Assembly (NCBI RefSeq): GCF_029873635.1
Contig: NC_080422.1
Coordinates: 15,587,549-15,651,548 of the forward strand
From: Malania oleifera
Lineage: Eukaryota; Streptophyta; Magnoliopsida; Santalales; Ximeniaceae
Length of the DNA stretch: 64,000 bases
Reading direction: 5' to 3'
Shown here: one piece after another, positions 1 through 12,000 of the stretch
Layout of the letters: every line of letters begins with the position of its first letter
Numbering within the stretch: the first letter of the stretch is position 1
The notes under the pieces: model-generated
The model's input: the letters and a program-made list of their open reading frames with translations, nothing else
The model's database searches: none
What the model was told of the DNA's origin: nothing
Program-made: the position numbers and the translations under genes

Positions 1-359
1 GCTCTGTTGGAGGGACTTCTCATCTGATCTCAAATCACTCTCTGTTGTGCCCTGCAGGGATAGTTTCATTGTCAACCTCCTTTTCTTATTTTTTGCCCAT
101 TTTTTATTCTAATTTTTTTTTTGTTGACAATTCCGTGGGGATGTTCATAAATGCATATTTATGACATAGAAACAACAAAGAAATGGAAAAGTATTATTCT
201 TGGAAGCACAATAAATCACTTTGGCTCTGCATTGCTAAAGAAACTTAACTGGAATCAATAGATTGTGGAGACCAAGATCTTGTTAAATCACAAGTAGATC
301 TGATCTTGGTAGATCGCAAGTAGATCTTTGTAAAAAGTGAAAATGGTAAAGAAGAAGCA

Positions 360-468
360 GAATTCTCCAAAGGTAGTTCCCTATCACTTAAAACAGAATT
401 GTCCATAGGTAGTTCCTTATCACTTAAAACAGAATTGTCCATGGGTAGTTTCCCTATTACCTAAAACA
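360..468. repeat. 36-bp tandem repeat, three copies
   Basis: Three near-identical 36-bp units follow one another, each with a core like AATTGTCCATAGGTAGTT followed by TATCACTTAAAAC. The third copy is the most diverged. It lies next to the decayed copia reverse-transcriptase remnant and has no visible coding role. Confidence 0.8.
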
Positions 469-534
469 AACTTATATGGGATGTTACTGGTAGGTTTAGT
501 AATGTTGTGATGTATTTTGTTCTTTAGAGATGCA

Positions 535-1610
535 TAGTAGATCATTTTATTATTCACCTTTGCACTAGAGGGAAAATACTCTTAATTTCTTATGTAGATG
601 GTATTGTGATCATAGGTGCCACAAGCCAGGCTTGTTTAGTGCATTATACTTGCCTATAAATGTTTGTCTTGTGCACATGGGATAGATAATCATCGTGTAA
701 ATACTAGTGTTGGTTTTATTCCTTGAGTAGGATAATACCTTAGTGAAAAAAGTGAATATGACTCTTTGTCACTTTGATGTTTCCTAGTGATAGAGACAAT
801 AGCATAGAAGGCTTTCTGGGGGAAGGTGAGTGTTCATTAATCATTGTACAATTCATTCGCTATTGTCAACGTGTTTAACCTACTTGCCTCCTTAGCCAAA
901 CATGTCGCTTATGGAGGTGTGATTAGTGAATTCTGTTGCTTTACAATTTGTTGCGGAATGAATTCCTTCTTTGATTTCATGGTTGCTTATTGCTTCTATT
1001 GCTTTCACAATTGCTTACTGTTCTTGCTTCATATTTGATGATTGTGAATTTGTTCATATGGTGAGACCGCGGTTAAATTTCGCCTGACAAGTTAAGCTAG
1101 TGTGCTACAACTAGTATTGCACAACCCTTCACAAGTGAAGTGTTCAACTTGTGTCAATAGGATTAGGGGATGATAGTTAAGGAATTGTAGAGTTGAAAAT
1201 GTTCCCATAAAATTAGATTAAGCTTAGAGATCTTAGCCAATTGAGATACTTCTTGGGCGTTGATGTTGCTAGAGTTCATCATGATAATTCACTTTCTCAT
1301 AAGTAATATGTTCTTGACCTACTATTTGAGAAACAAGGAAAAACGTTGGGTCAAAGCATGCAAATACTAGCATGGATCCAAACAACACAATGAGTTGCCA
1401 TATGATCCTACACGACATAAAATATTGGTTGGAGAATTGAATTATATCATAGAGAGCCGACCAAATGTCTCCTTTTTACTTAGTCAATTTCTTGGTGCTC
1501 CACCTTGACAAACTAATCACAGAGATGCAATTTAGAATTTGTATCTCCAGAGGTACAAATCGTGCTTTGCTTTATTGAAATCATGGTCATACATAGATTT
1601 ATGGTTAGAC
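535..1610 (+). pseudogene. Ty1/copia reverse transcriptase remnant, 5' part
   Basis: Conceptual translation in shifting frames gives pieces of the copia RVT_2 domain: a stretch ending ISYVDGIVIIGA at about 570-620, where the family has YVDD (here YVDG at 591-602); a stretch beginning LSQLRYFLGVDVARVHHD near 1215; YVLDLLFEKQ; then a piece like ALLYxNHGHT near 1570-1600, where the domain runs toward RNase H. Stops and frameshifts separate all pieces, so it is dead. The matching RNase H end lies beyond an insertion, at about 5690. The family assignment rests on order and motif similarity. Confidence 0.75.
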
Positions 1611-1912
1611 CATGGTTGTTAGAATATGAAGATTTGTAAGTTGAATTGCATAATTTGTATCAATTCCACACCAAATCGATTCAAATCTTATCGGAGAATA
1701 AAAAAAAAATCTAAATTGTCGTCAAATCTATCAATTCACACCATTTTGAACCTCTCATATCCAATTAGGGGTGTATTTGGGCCGAGTCAATATAGTGGGA
1801 TACTCTCGGTTGATCTCAAAATTGTCGAACTTGATATCTACTTGGCAACGAATTCTTGAAACTCGAGCTCGACTTGATTAAGTTTGATTTGGTTATAACT
1901 AATTTTAAATAC

Positions 1913-4252
1913 AACAACAAGAAGAAGCCTTCAATCCCACTAGGTAGGGCCGGCTACATGAATCCTTTTCTGCCAATTCACTCGATCGAGAGCGTTTTCC
2001 TCTATTAGATTGAGAGCTATTAAATCATTCCTCACTACCTCATTCTAAATTATTTTTGGCCTACTCCTACACCTTTTCATGTTAGAAACAATAACTAACT
2101 CAATCCTCCTCAAAGGTGCTCTATTAGGCTTGCGTTTTAAATGCCCAAACCTTCTAGCTGCCCCACCCTTATCTTGTCTTCTATCGGTGTTATGCCTTAT
2201 TTATTATGTATATGCTTATTTTTTACCTTATCTTTTAATGTTATACCACTCATCCACCTTAACATTCACATTTCAACAACTTTTACTTTTGTTACACTTT
2301 GTTTCTTAGTTGTCCAACATTCTAAACCATAGCATAGTCAGTCTTATAACCGTCTTATAAAGCTTTCCTTTTAATTTTAAGGATATTCTATGATTACACA
2401 ACACACTTGACACACTCCTCCATTTTACCAAACGTGGTTTAATTCTATGTACTGTGTCTTCTTCAATTGTCCCTTTCATTTGGGTAATAGATTCAAGATA
2501 TCTAAATCTATTAGTGCTATTAATCTCTTGATTATTAAGTTTAATCTTCTCTCCACTACTACTTATATTATTGAAATTACATTTTATATATTCTGTCTTA
2601 TTCCTACTTATCCTAAACCCTTTAGACTCTAATGTGGCTTTCCAAAGTTCTAGTTTAGATTCCACTCCGCTCTTACTATCATCAATCAATACGATATCAT
2701 TTGTAAACAACATACACCGAGGGATCTCATTTTGAATATTCCTAGTAAGTTCATCAATCACTAGGACTCAAAGTAAAACCTTGATGTACACCTATTGTGA
2801 TTGAAGAATCTTTAGATTCCCCTCATACGCTAGTCACTACTCTACTGTACGTATCCTTGATGAGCTCAGTATATTTACTGCAAACCCTCGTTTTTTCTAA
2901 GATCCATTAAAGAACTTCCCTAGGTACTCTATCGTAAGCTTTCTCTAGGTCAATAAAAACCATATACAAGTCCCTTTTCAACTTTCCTAGGTACTCTATC
3001 ATAAGCTTTCTCTAGGTCAATAAAAACTATATACAAGTCCCTTTTCTTTTCTCCAAAATTTTCCATTAAGCTTCTTAAAAGATGAATAACTTCTATGTTG
3101 ATCTCCCAAGCATAAAACCAAATTTATTTTCTAAAATTCTCGTTTCTAGCCTTATTTTATGTTCAATTATTCTTTCTCATAATTTCATTGTATGACTCAT
3201 AATCTTAATTCCATAATAGTTATTATAGTTTTGAATATCACCTTTATTTTTGTATAAAGGTATTAACGTACTTTTCCTCCATTCTTTTGACATTTTCTTG
3301 ATTTTTATAATAATGTTGAATAAATTATTTAACCAAATATTTCCTTTATCACCTAAACATTTTCAAAGTTCAATTGATATTTTATCTGATCTTTATAGAT
3401 TTCCCACCTTTCATCTTTTTTAATGTCATCTTAACTTCAAGAACTCTAATTTTGCGAATAAATCTCGTATTTCTAGTCTTCTCCTCATTTGTCACTTCCA
3501 AGTCCAATATTCTATTTTGGTTTTCTTAAACAACTTATTAAAGTATCTTCGCCACCTCTCTTTTATGTCTTCTTCTCTAGTTAGGGCATTATCATTCTCA
3601 TCTTTTATACATTTACTATCACCTAAATCTTTGCATTTTCTATCTCTTACTCTAGCAAGTTTATAAATGTCTTTTTCCTTTTTTTTTTTTCGTATCTAAA
3701 CTAGCACATATAGTATCATAAGCATTGTGATTAGGTTCACTAATAGTTAGTTTTTTTTTCCTTTTCTTTTGTATTTTTTCTTGCCTCGTTATATTTTTCA
3801 AGATTTTCTATATTTCTACAATTTTGCTATATTTTATACCAAATTATTTTTGTTTTAACGTCCTTTTGGACTTCTTTACTTTGTAAGAATCTTCCTTCGA
3901 CTCACCTAAAAACTCTTTTGCTATCCTTATGATAGAATTAGCTATTTTATTCCAAACAATATTTGCATCTACCTAATTCCCTTTAGTCCAATCACACTCT
4001 TTAATCATTTAATATTTGAATTTTACTATATTATCTCCCTTCAAACTCCATCATCTAATCCTCCTATGTTGATTTATGTTACTCTTTTTCTTTCATTTTT
4101 AAATATGTATATCTAATACTTGGACTCTATGTTGTGTAGCCAAATGTTCATCTGGGATAACTTTACAACCCTTACAAGATAGATGATCCCCATTCCTAGT
4201 TAAGAAGAAATCTATTTGGCTTTTATCGTGCCCACTTTTGAAAGTTATAAAT
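1913..4252 (-). mobile_element. RTE-clade non-LTR retrotransposon (LINE), 5'-truncated
   Basis: On the minus strand the fragments read, in order: the endonuclease end (QIDFFLTRNGD, near 4210), a linker (KLARVRDRKCKDLGD, near 3640), the RT motif VFIDLEKAYDRVPR (near 2930), and an open stretch from 2761 to 2306 beginning IDELTRNIQNEIPRC with the RT motif FTNDIVLID in place of FADDIVLID. The 3' end at about 1913 has the short GTT-type tail typical of plant RTE elements. Flanks TAATTTTAAATAC (1900-1912) and TAATTTTAGATAC (4253-4265) look like a 13-bp target duplication with one mismatch. Many stops make it inactive. Confidence 0.87.
2917..3050. repeat. 67-bp tandem duplication inside the LINE RT motif
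   Basis: The segment containing CTAGGTACTCTATC, GTAAGCTTTCTCTAGG and the following bases occurs twice, 67 bp apart (the TAG of each copy at 2921 and 2988). Because 67 is not a multiple of three, it puts the RT domain A region out of frame. Confidence 0.85.
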
Positions 4253-4460
4253 TAATTTTAGATACATGTATAAATTATATATAATGCTTATATAATATTA
4301 AATATATGTATGAAATATATATTATATGACTTATATAACATAAAAATAACAAAATGAAAAAGCTCGATTAAGCTCATGAGTAGTATTACAAAGCTTGAAC
4401 TTGACTCGAACTCGAGTAGAGTCGAGCTATTGAGCACGCATTTACATCCCTATATCCAAT

Positions 4461-5640
4461 CATGTGAACCTGTCAAGGTTGAGTCCTCCGGCACCCCCCC
4501 TCTTTCCCTCAACTTCTTTTTAAAATTAAAAGCTGGGTATAAGGTGTTTGGTAAACCACTTTTTAGATTTTAAAAATCCAGCTTTTAGCTTTTTGGGGGA
4601 GATTGTAGAACTTATGGATTTGAAGCTTTTAAAAGCTAAAAACTAAATTTTTTCTCTACAAATTATTCTATTTCATTGTTGTGCTAAGTTTTTTTTTTTT
4701 TTTTTGTTTTTGTTTTCAAAATTTTCAAAATTTTCAATGCATTAATTGCATTTCCAAAAAAAATACATACCCATTTTTAATCATTTTAAATACTTTCAAG
4801 CATCTTACTACTTCTTTACCCAACATTAAAAGCCAACATTTTCTTTCTAGCAACTCCTTTTATAGGGGGCCCAAACATTTTTTAGAGCAATCTCAGTAAA
4901 CTCCTTTTCATCAGATCCTTTCTAAAAGATCCTTTTAACCAACTGGATTTGACTGCTTTAAAACTCCAAAAACAGAATTTTTTTTTTACTGATTTTTTTT
5001 TACACTTGCCTTCCATTCCTTCTCTATGCTGGCTCCAGCTGAAAAAAAGGAGAAAACAGAACTTTCGGTCTTTTTTTACCTCACAAAACCATTATTAACT
5101 CTTGGAGGAGTCTAGTATGTTGCCAATGCCATTGAGAAGGGGTAAAATGCTGGTTGGCTAAGGTCGTATTCCTGCTTTGCTGTGTTATTAAGATCCAAAG
5201 GTTGGTTTGTTTAGTAATTATTATATCAGTTTTATTTTATTTTATTTTAAAATTTTGCTCTTTAATTAGAGAGCATATGTATGAAATATGATTGTTTTTT
5301 GTTGATGAACACTAAAATTTTTGCTTTTTATTCTTTCTGCTTTGATTCTTTCCCCTAAACGACATAAAGTCCAGTTTTTTTATACAAAAAAATAATTTTC
5401 TTGGACTCCTTCCCTTTGTATTGTTGACAGAAAGCATATATATGATTTTTTCTGTTAAATTTAAATGTATTTTATTGTTTGTTGTATGCACATAGTATAT
5501 GAACGTCATTTGAAATCAGTTTTGAAAAATGTTACTGAATCTTATGATTTGATTTTTGATTCCTGAAATTTGGATATCAATTACAATTCAAATATCAAAT
5601 TAACACCTATGGTTATTCTAATGTAGATTGATGCAAATTT
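4461..5640. other. AT-rich sequence without genes
   Basis: No coding region is supported. It holds A/T homopolymers, a stretch rich in AAAAGCT-like words around 4520-4640 that may be an old MITE, and low-complexity tracts. It separates the hAT element from the RNase H end of the copia remnant. Confidence 0.5.
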
Positions 5641-5689
5641 CTATTGTGGTTTGGAATTTGAAGTATCTCCAGAGTGCATCACCAGGTGC

Positions 5690-5995
5690 TGTGCTGCTGT
5701 TGGTTGTAATTTGATAACTAATTGTTGTTGCACGATGAAGTATAAATATAGAGCTATGACACACACTGCATGTCAGTTGACCTGGCTGATTATTTTGCAT
5801 CTAATCCAATATATCGTGAGCAAACCAAACACATTGAGGTTGACTATTGTTTTATCTGAGAGCTCCTGAAAAAATGCTATTCGTACGTTGTCAGTGAGAG
5901 ATCAGAGTATCAACTAGCAGATTTGTTTACTGAACCTTCAGGAAATTCTAGAATAAATTTATATTTGTTACAAGCAGGGAACTTTTGCTATATAT
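5690..5995 (+). pseudogene. Ty1/copia RNase H remnant, 3' part
   Basis: The translation contains KYRAMTHTACQLTWL (about 5740-5785), equivalent to the EYRAMAxxxCELxWL block of copia RNase H, then NPIYREQTKHIEVDYCFI and, after a frame change, YQLADLFTEPSG, equivalent to the QLADIFTKP end of copia polyproteins. Stops interrupt it. It completes the reverse transcriptase remnant at 535-1610. A purine-rich stretch TTTGAGGGGAC followed by TG at 6014 is a plausible polypurine tract and start of the 3' LTR; the LTR end was not found. Confidence 0.78.
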
Positions 5996-6100
5996 CCTCC
6001 TGTTTGAGGGGACTGTTAAGTGAGTTATGGGCATATCCTTCCTCTGTATACTCTTGTTTAATAGAAAATAAAGAGGAGCTAGCCCTAGTGTGTTTCTGCT

Positions 6101-6102
<2 letters not shown>

Positions 6103-6132
<30 letters not shown>
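6103..6132. repeat. (CT)n microsatellite
   Basis: Uninterrupted CT dinucleotide tract of about 30 bp, probably within the 3' LTR of the copia remnant. Arg-Glu repeat frames on the opposite strand are an artefact of it. Confidence 0.95.
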
Positions 6133-6135
<3 letters not shown>

Positions 6136-6450
6136 CTACCATGTAGCAAAACAAGAGTGAATTGCTAATTTACGTTCATTTGTGGAGGAGAAAAGAAATT
6201 AATGAGGACCTGCTGAATGTTTTTCTACTTGCTTTTCTTTTCTTTGGCTTGTTTGTTTAGTGTGGTATTCATAGTTGTGCTGTGGGCATTGGGGTATTGT
6301 GTTTCTGCTGTTGTTGGATTGTATCGAGTTTTTTGTCGTGCTTGCTCATGTGGTTGGTTTTTGATTGATAAAATTTTGTTTACGAGGATAGAATTCCTTA
6401 GGACTAGCATTTCTAATATTACCTACAGAAACGAGATGCTGATGGCTTCC

Positions 6451-6535
6451 TACATGCTTTTGTCGAAACTCACCTCATTTTTCTGACACTTTTCTACATG
6501 CTTTTGTTGAAACTCACCTCATTTTTCCAACACTT
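6451..6535. repeat. 42-bp tandem duplication
   Basis: The segment CTACATGCTTTTGT followed by GAAACTCACCTCATTTTT occurs twice in a row, with small differences. No coding role is visible. Confidence 0.8.
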
Positions 6536-6657
6536 GAATCAAAGAGTTCAATATTTCATTATTTCTTCTTCACAGAATTATTATTTTTGTTTGTTTTTGT
6601 TCACTTTTCTTTTTTCCGAGGGAGGGGTTGCCCTTTGCCTAAATTATAGCAAATATG

Positions 6658-7109
6658 ATGGTTTTAAAACCCAGACTAGACTGGGTGGTTCAGTTACTTC
6701 CAGAAACCTTTTTTGAGGTGAACCAGTGTTTACCTGGCCAAACAGGGTGAACTGGGGTCATTGGCGGGTGAAGCTGCCACGGTGTGGCCTGCACAAAAAA
6801 TTTTAAATGCTGCTTATCCTGTTGTAGCTGGAGGAATTCAAAACCAGAGGCCTTAGTCCTCCAAATGGAACGTACCACTAAATTAACCCTTGATTATTTA
6901 CTCCTTAACTTTGATATATGTAACAACTAACAAGTAATGCACCTGAACACGATCCTAAGTAAAATTTTAATTGAATCTTACTCTTCTCTGTCTTTTAAAA
7001 TTTGTTTATAGTATCAGATGTATATAAATATTTATTATAATGTCATACTGGCATCATGTGTTTGAGCATCAAGGCCCACCAATCTGACCTACTCGGGTTC
7101 TAAAACCAT
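6658..7109. mobile_element. Small TIR element (MITE-like)
   Basis: The left end ATGGTTTTAAAACCC and the right end, reverse-complemented, ATGGTTTTAGAACCC are inverted repeats, and similarity continues through about 30 bp (CTGGGTGG against ATTGGTGG). The element is 452 bp with no coding region. I could not find a clean target duplication, so the superfamily is open. A second partial copy of the right end follows at about 7141-7170. Confidence 0.6.
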
Positions 7110-7498
7110 GGTATATATAGTGGCACTACATTTTTTTAGGCTTCTAAAACCATGACACGTGGTATATACAGTGATTATATATTTTTTATTGTGTACGAAA
7201 ATTGAAAGATGTGCAACTCCATGTACATCTAGGAATTGAAAAAATATTCAGGAATTGAAAAAATAAATAGGACACTCCAAAAGCTGGCTCCCGTTGGCCA
7301 CACGGGATTTGAGATAAACTTGTGCACTGGGATCTTCCAAATTTTAAAATGAATGATAGTCTCTTAGAAATTATTATATGAGGACCTTTATGAATAGCTG
7401 TAATATCAGTTCAATTAATTGAGATTGCCTTTTTCTTGAGATTGCATTTTTCAACCACTGCAATGTCTGTTCAATTAATTGAGATTGCTTCTATGCAG

Positions 7499-7712
7499 AT
7501 GTTTGATTGAGCAGAGAAACTCAACAGACAAGAACAAATACCATTCTGGGACTATAGAGGGCTGGTTCTTCAATGCTTTGGGGGCACACTTGGATAAAAC
7601 TCGAATCAGCTTGTACAATGCTCTACTGGCTCCATTCTTAGATTCATGGCTCTGGCGACTGGAAATTGCAGTCAGAGTGGTTAAGAAGGTGATCCGAAGA
7701 ATGGGAAGATAG
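7499..7712 (+). CDS. Possible 3'-terminal exon of an unrecognised gene
   Basis: A pyrimidine-rich tract ending CTATGCAG (7491-7498) looks like a splice acceptor. From it runs an open frame of about 70 codons to TAG at 7710-7712, reading CLIEQRNSTDKNKYHSGTIE and onward, with a hydrophobic/amphipathic middle (ALLAPFLDSWLWRLEIAV) and a basic C-terminus (VVKKVIRRMGR). Composition is protein-like and unlike the surrounding AT-rich sequence. I do not recognise the family and found no upstream exons; they may lie beyond the copia insertion or be lost. It is convergent with the sulfate-transporter gene. It could be a gene fragment. Confidence 0.4.
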
Positions 7713-8020
7713 AACATGTAAAACTCGATTTGTTGTGGGAATTCTGCATGTAAAAGTGTACGCAGTTTTGAAGTGGCTGATGGTAATGTGATGGTGATAA
7801 GTGTTTTCTGGAAATAGAATGAGGACATGCTCAATTTGTTTAGAAATTCATTTTTTAGAGTATAAATATGATTTGAGTTTTGGGTTTGAACATGAAAGTA
7901 TAAACGTTCTTTTGTTAATTGGGTGCAGTAAAACGTCTTCATTGAGCTGGAAGGGGTTACTTGTGGTTGCCTTTGGTGGCTGGTTCTTTTCCACCAGCCT
8001 AGACAATGAACCTTAACCTA

Positions 8021-9076
8021 ACTTCTCTGCGAGGCAATATGGAAAAAAAAAAAAAGGCTTGTCTTTTTCTTGGGAATATGATGTAAACATTTGAAAGGGC
8101 TTTTGACTCTCTCTCTCTCTCTCTCTCTCTCCACAACAGTATATGGCTTCATTTATAAAAACTAGCATTCCATCTTTTCAATTTTGGCTTATTGCCTTAA
8201 ATTTGCTCAGCAAAAAGGGACAAAAACTCCCTAGCAACATTCTTTTTGGGGCAGGAATTGAATTTTTTCAGTAAAATGGTTTACGGCCTTGAATTCATGG
8301 CAGCTGGTGGGGTTTGGTTTTTTGTTTGGAGAGAAGAATTCTCATACTCTGTAATTTTGTTTTAAATGAAATTCATACTTCTCTGCGAGGCAATATGGAA
8401 AAAAAAAAAAAGGCTGTCTTTTTCTTGGGAATATGATGTAAACAGTTGAAAGGGCTTTTGACTCTCTCTCTCTCTCTCTCTCTCCACAACAGTATATGGC
8501 TTCATTTATAAAAACTAGCATTCCATCTTTTCAATTTTGCTTATTGCCTTAAATTTGCTCAGCAAAAAGGGACAAAAAACTCCCTAACAACATTCCTTTT
8601 GGGGCAGGAATTGAATTTTTTCAGTAAAATGGTTTACAGCCTTGAATTCATGGCAGCTGGTGGGGTTTGGTTTTTTGTTTGGAGAGAAGAATTCTCATAC
8701 TCTGTAATTTTGTTTTAAATGAAATTCATACTTCTCTGCGAGGCAATATGAAAAAAAAAAAAAGGCTGTCTTTTTCTTCGGAATATGATGTAAACAGTTG
8801 AAAGGGCTTTTGACTCTCTCTCTCTCTCTCTCCACAACAGTATATGGCTTCATTTATAAAAACTAGCGTTCCATCTTTTCAATTTTGCTTATTGCCTTAA
8901 ATTTGCTCAGCAAAAAGGGACAAAAAACTCCCTAACAACATTCCTTTTGGGCAGGAATTGAATTTTTTCAGTAAAATGGTTTACAGCCTTGAATTCATGG
9001 CAGCTGGTGGGGTTTGGTTTTTTGTTTGGAGAGAAGAATTCTCCTACTCTGTAATTTTGTTTTAAATGAAATTCAT
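8021..9076. repeat. Tandem triplication of about 350 bp in the SULTR3 3' flank
   Basis: Three direct copies: 8021-8376, 8377-8729 and 8730-9076 (356, 353 and about 347 bp). Each begins ACTTCTCTGCGAGGCAATAT, contains a poly(A) run, a (CT)n tract of different length (longest in copy 1, shortest in copy 3) and GGTTTACRGCCTTGAATTCA, and ends AAATGAAATTCAT. The last copy ends exactly over the stop codon of the sulfate-transporter gene (TGA at 9073-9075 on the minus strand), so the duplicated unit is that gene's 3' untranslated/downstream sequence. Confidence 0.92.
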
Positions 9077-12000
9077 GGCTGAGCTTTCCACCCAGATGAA
9101 ATGTCGGCCACCGCTTCTCCAACTGTCAAGTACAGTCCATCCAACACCAATGCCTCCAATGTTTTGGACTTGTGCAGCTTTTCCATTACTGTTCCCGCCG
9201 GATTTGCCAAAACCAGCTGCTTCCACATAAAACAGAGTATACCCCATCACCATAAAAACAAAACAAAAGACAAAAACACCACCTGCATTAATATTCATGT
9301 AGTGTTTGCTGCATCATATTTATGTAGATAATGGACGATTTTTCCCCCCTTTTTTGGGATATCAGCTTTTTATTTTTTCAAGCATCTCTGTAAAAGGATT
9401 TGTTGAAGAGGAAAAAATAATAGCACTATAGAAAAAATATATATGTATATATTACGTAAAAACATCCATTGCTAAGTTATTACTCTTTGGTGGCTGTATA
9501 TTTTTTGCATCTTACAAATTTTAAATTTTGATAGAAATTATTTTTATTCAAGTATATATTTGTCAAAAAAACTTTCAAATGATTGAATATTAAATGTTTC
9601 TTCGATCAAATTTTGTTCTTTATTAAATATTTTTAGCATATTATTGATTTTGTCAGAAAAAATTATAAAATCCTTGCATATATAAGATTAAAATATTAAA
9701 ACTTGTTTATATGACTAAAAGGAACATTTTGAATTGATATTAAGTGCATACTCCTCTTACCAGAAGTGATTTTTTTTCCAGCTTCTTTCTGAGTTCAAAG
9801 AGTGCATCGATGCCACTTGTGTCGATGGCTGTCACAGCTGAAAATAAGTGCAGAATTGTAAGCAAGAGCAGAAGTGCAGGCAGAAATGAAAAAATCTTTA
9901 GAAGAAAACCCCTGCAGGATTCTAATGAGTTTAAGAAAAAATGAGTTCAACAAGCCATACCTGTCATGTCCAAAATTATGCATTTCAATGTATTCTCCTT
10001 GTTTTCTAATATCCATTCTTCCTCTTCCCTCACCCATCTCATTATCCTGCAGTGACAGATTCCCTCAATCAAATGACCATCACCCAAGAAGGCAATATGA
10101 AGATAGCCTCCCATGACATAAATATTAAGTGTTTTAACTCAATTTGGACAAACCTTTCTTGTATGTAAGTACAATTTGCGAAGTACATGGGAGAATCAAC
10201 AGCTAGTATCAGAAACGAGGGAACCCTCGAAGCTTCCTGGTATCGGGCAAGACTTTGATACACTTGAGTACCCGGGATATTTCCTAGAACCATAGTATTT
10301 GGTCTGGTGACATGCAAGAGGATCTTGAAAACTGAAACCCCCACCTGAGCATATTTTTAAAGCCATAGCATCAGGTAGAGGCTGTACAGATATCAGGACC
10401 AATGCTTATTACTAGTCTAGGAGGAAGCTATGCAGGAACAACTTAAAATTGCAGAAAGCTTACAGCAATGGCAAGACCCAGCGGCACCGAAATGAAAAGG
10501 ACACCAAAGAAGGAACATGAACAAGCCAAGAAGTCGAGCTTGTCGACTTTCCATAATCGAAATGCAGCTTGATAGTCAATTAGCCCAATCACAGCTGTTA
10601 TGATGATTGCAGCTAAGATAAAATTGGGGGTGTAATAGAACAGTGGCATGAGGAACAATAGAGTCATGAGCACGGCTGATGCCATTACTATGTTCGATAC
10701 TGCTGTTTGTGCCCCGGCATTGTAGTTCACAGCAGACCGAGAAAATGATCCTGGAAAATTAGTTTAAAGGGAAAAAGAGTTATGGGTCTTGGCCATGGTA
10801 GTAAAGGTGAAGCTAGAAAAGGTCAGATGAGAAGAGGGAAACTTAAATCACCTGTGGTAATATAGCACGAAGTGCACGAACCGACCATGTTCATGAAACC
10901 AATTGCCATCATTTCCTTGTTACCATCTATCTGATAGTTCTTCAGAGATGAAAATGTCCTTCCTACTGCAATTCCTTCCTGCAACATTGAAAAAATTCTG
11001 AAAATTCTTAAACCAGGCATACACAAAAAAGCAGGAAGATTTCAAGGTACGAAACTGATCATTAGAGAACTGTTGCATTAGGATCTAAAATTCTAAATAG
11101 CAGGAAGGTAATTCTAAAAGGGGCAACAAGCCAATTCAATATTTTTTATTTTTGTTCTTTTGGACAACTTACGGTGAGCGATAATATCCCAGTCACAAGG
11201 CCCGTTTTGATGGCTACTTGCAGATGGTGGCCATGGAAGCATAGCATGTTTGGTGAAGGAGGATTCAAACCCTTGGGCAACTCCCCAATCTGTTTCCAAA
11301 ATTTCAGTTTAGAAGTTTAGTAAAGAACAAGAAATGTAAACAAAACAAAATATTTGCTATTGATGTGAACAAGCTTGAACTGTAAGTTTATACTTAACTG
11401 TGGAGATCCTGTGAACTTTTGATTTCAGGAAAAAGACCAGCAGGGTGGAGAGAATAACTGATGTTAATGGGGTAGCTGCTGAAATCCAGAATAGTCTTGG
11501 ATTTCTCATGCTCTGTGTTAATTTTTTTTAAATCAAAATAAAGAAAACAAATAAATAAATAAAAATAAAAAGCATAAAATAATTGATCAGCAATCTATCT
11601 CTGGATGCAACAAGAAGTCACTTACAATTTTTCTTGCTGTCAATAGTAGCACAAGAAAACTGAAGCCCATTGCAATGGTTTGCCAGGACCACTGCACAAC
11701 AATAGCACCCGCAAGTTTAATTTACAATATGAATAAATCTCATGCTGTGTTTCGACCGATGGATCTGAAGCCTTATGTTTTTTAATATTCTAAATTTGGG
11801 ACTTCGTAAACGTGGGATTCTGTGCTTTTGAAGACAGATTTGATCATTAAGAAGAAAAGAAAGAGCGAAGATCTTGCCTCGTCAGTGTGATTGAAAACAG
11901 AAAGCAATACTTGAACTATTTGCATATTGCTGGTAAAGTGCACAATCCCAAGCAACCCTTTCAGTTGTTGCAGTGATACTATGATCGCCGCTCCAGCCAT

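Larger units (their letters stand above)
1766..4452. mobile_element. hAT DNA transposon, non-autonomous, split by an LINE
   Basis: The left end reads TAGGGGTGTATTT and the right end, reverse-complemented, TAGGGATGTAAAT, which is an Ac-like hAT terminal inverted repeat. Both ends are flanked by the same 8-bp target duplication, TATCCAAT (1758-1765 and 4453-4460), the length typical of hAT. Subterminal sequence on both sides is rich in CTCGAGCTCGACTTG-like words. No transposase reading frame is visible. The interior is mostly an inserted RTE LINE. It sits within the gap of the decayed copia element. Confidence 0.88.

Noticed and set aside
1766..4452. Autonomous hAT transposase
   Set aside because: No transposase motif is found; the only coding trace inside is the RTE LINE.
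5948..6168. Open frames with Arg-Glu or Ser-Leu runs
   Set aside because: They are translations of the (CT)n microsatellite, not genes.
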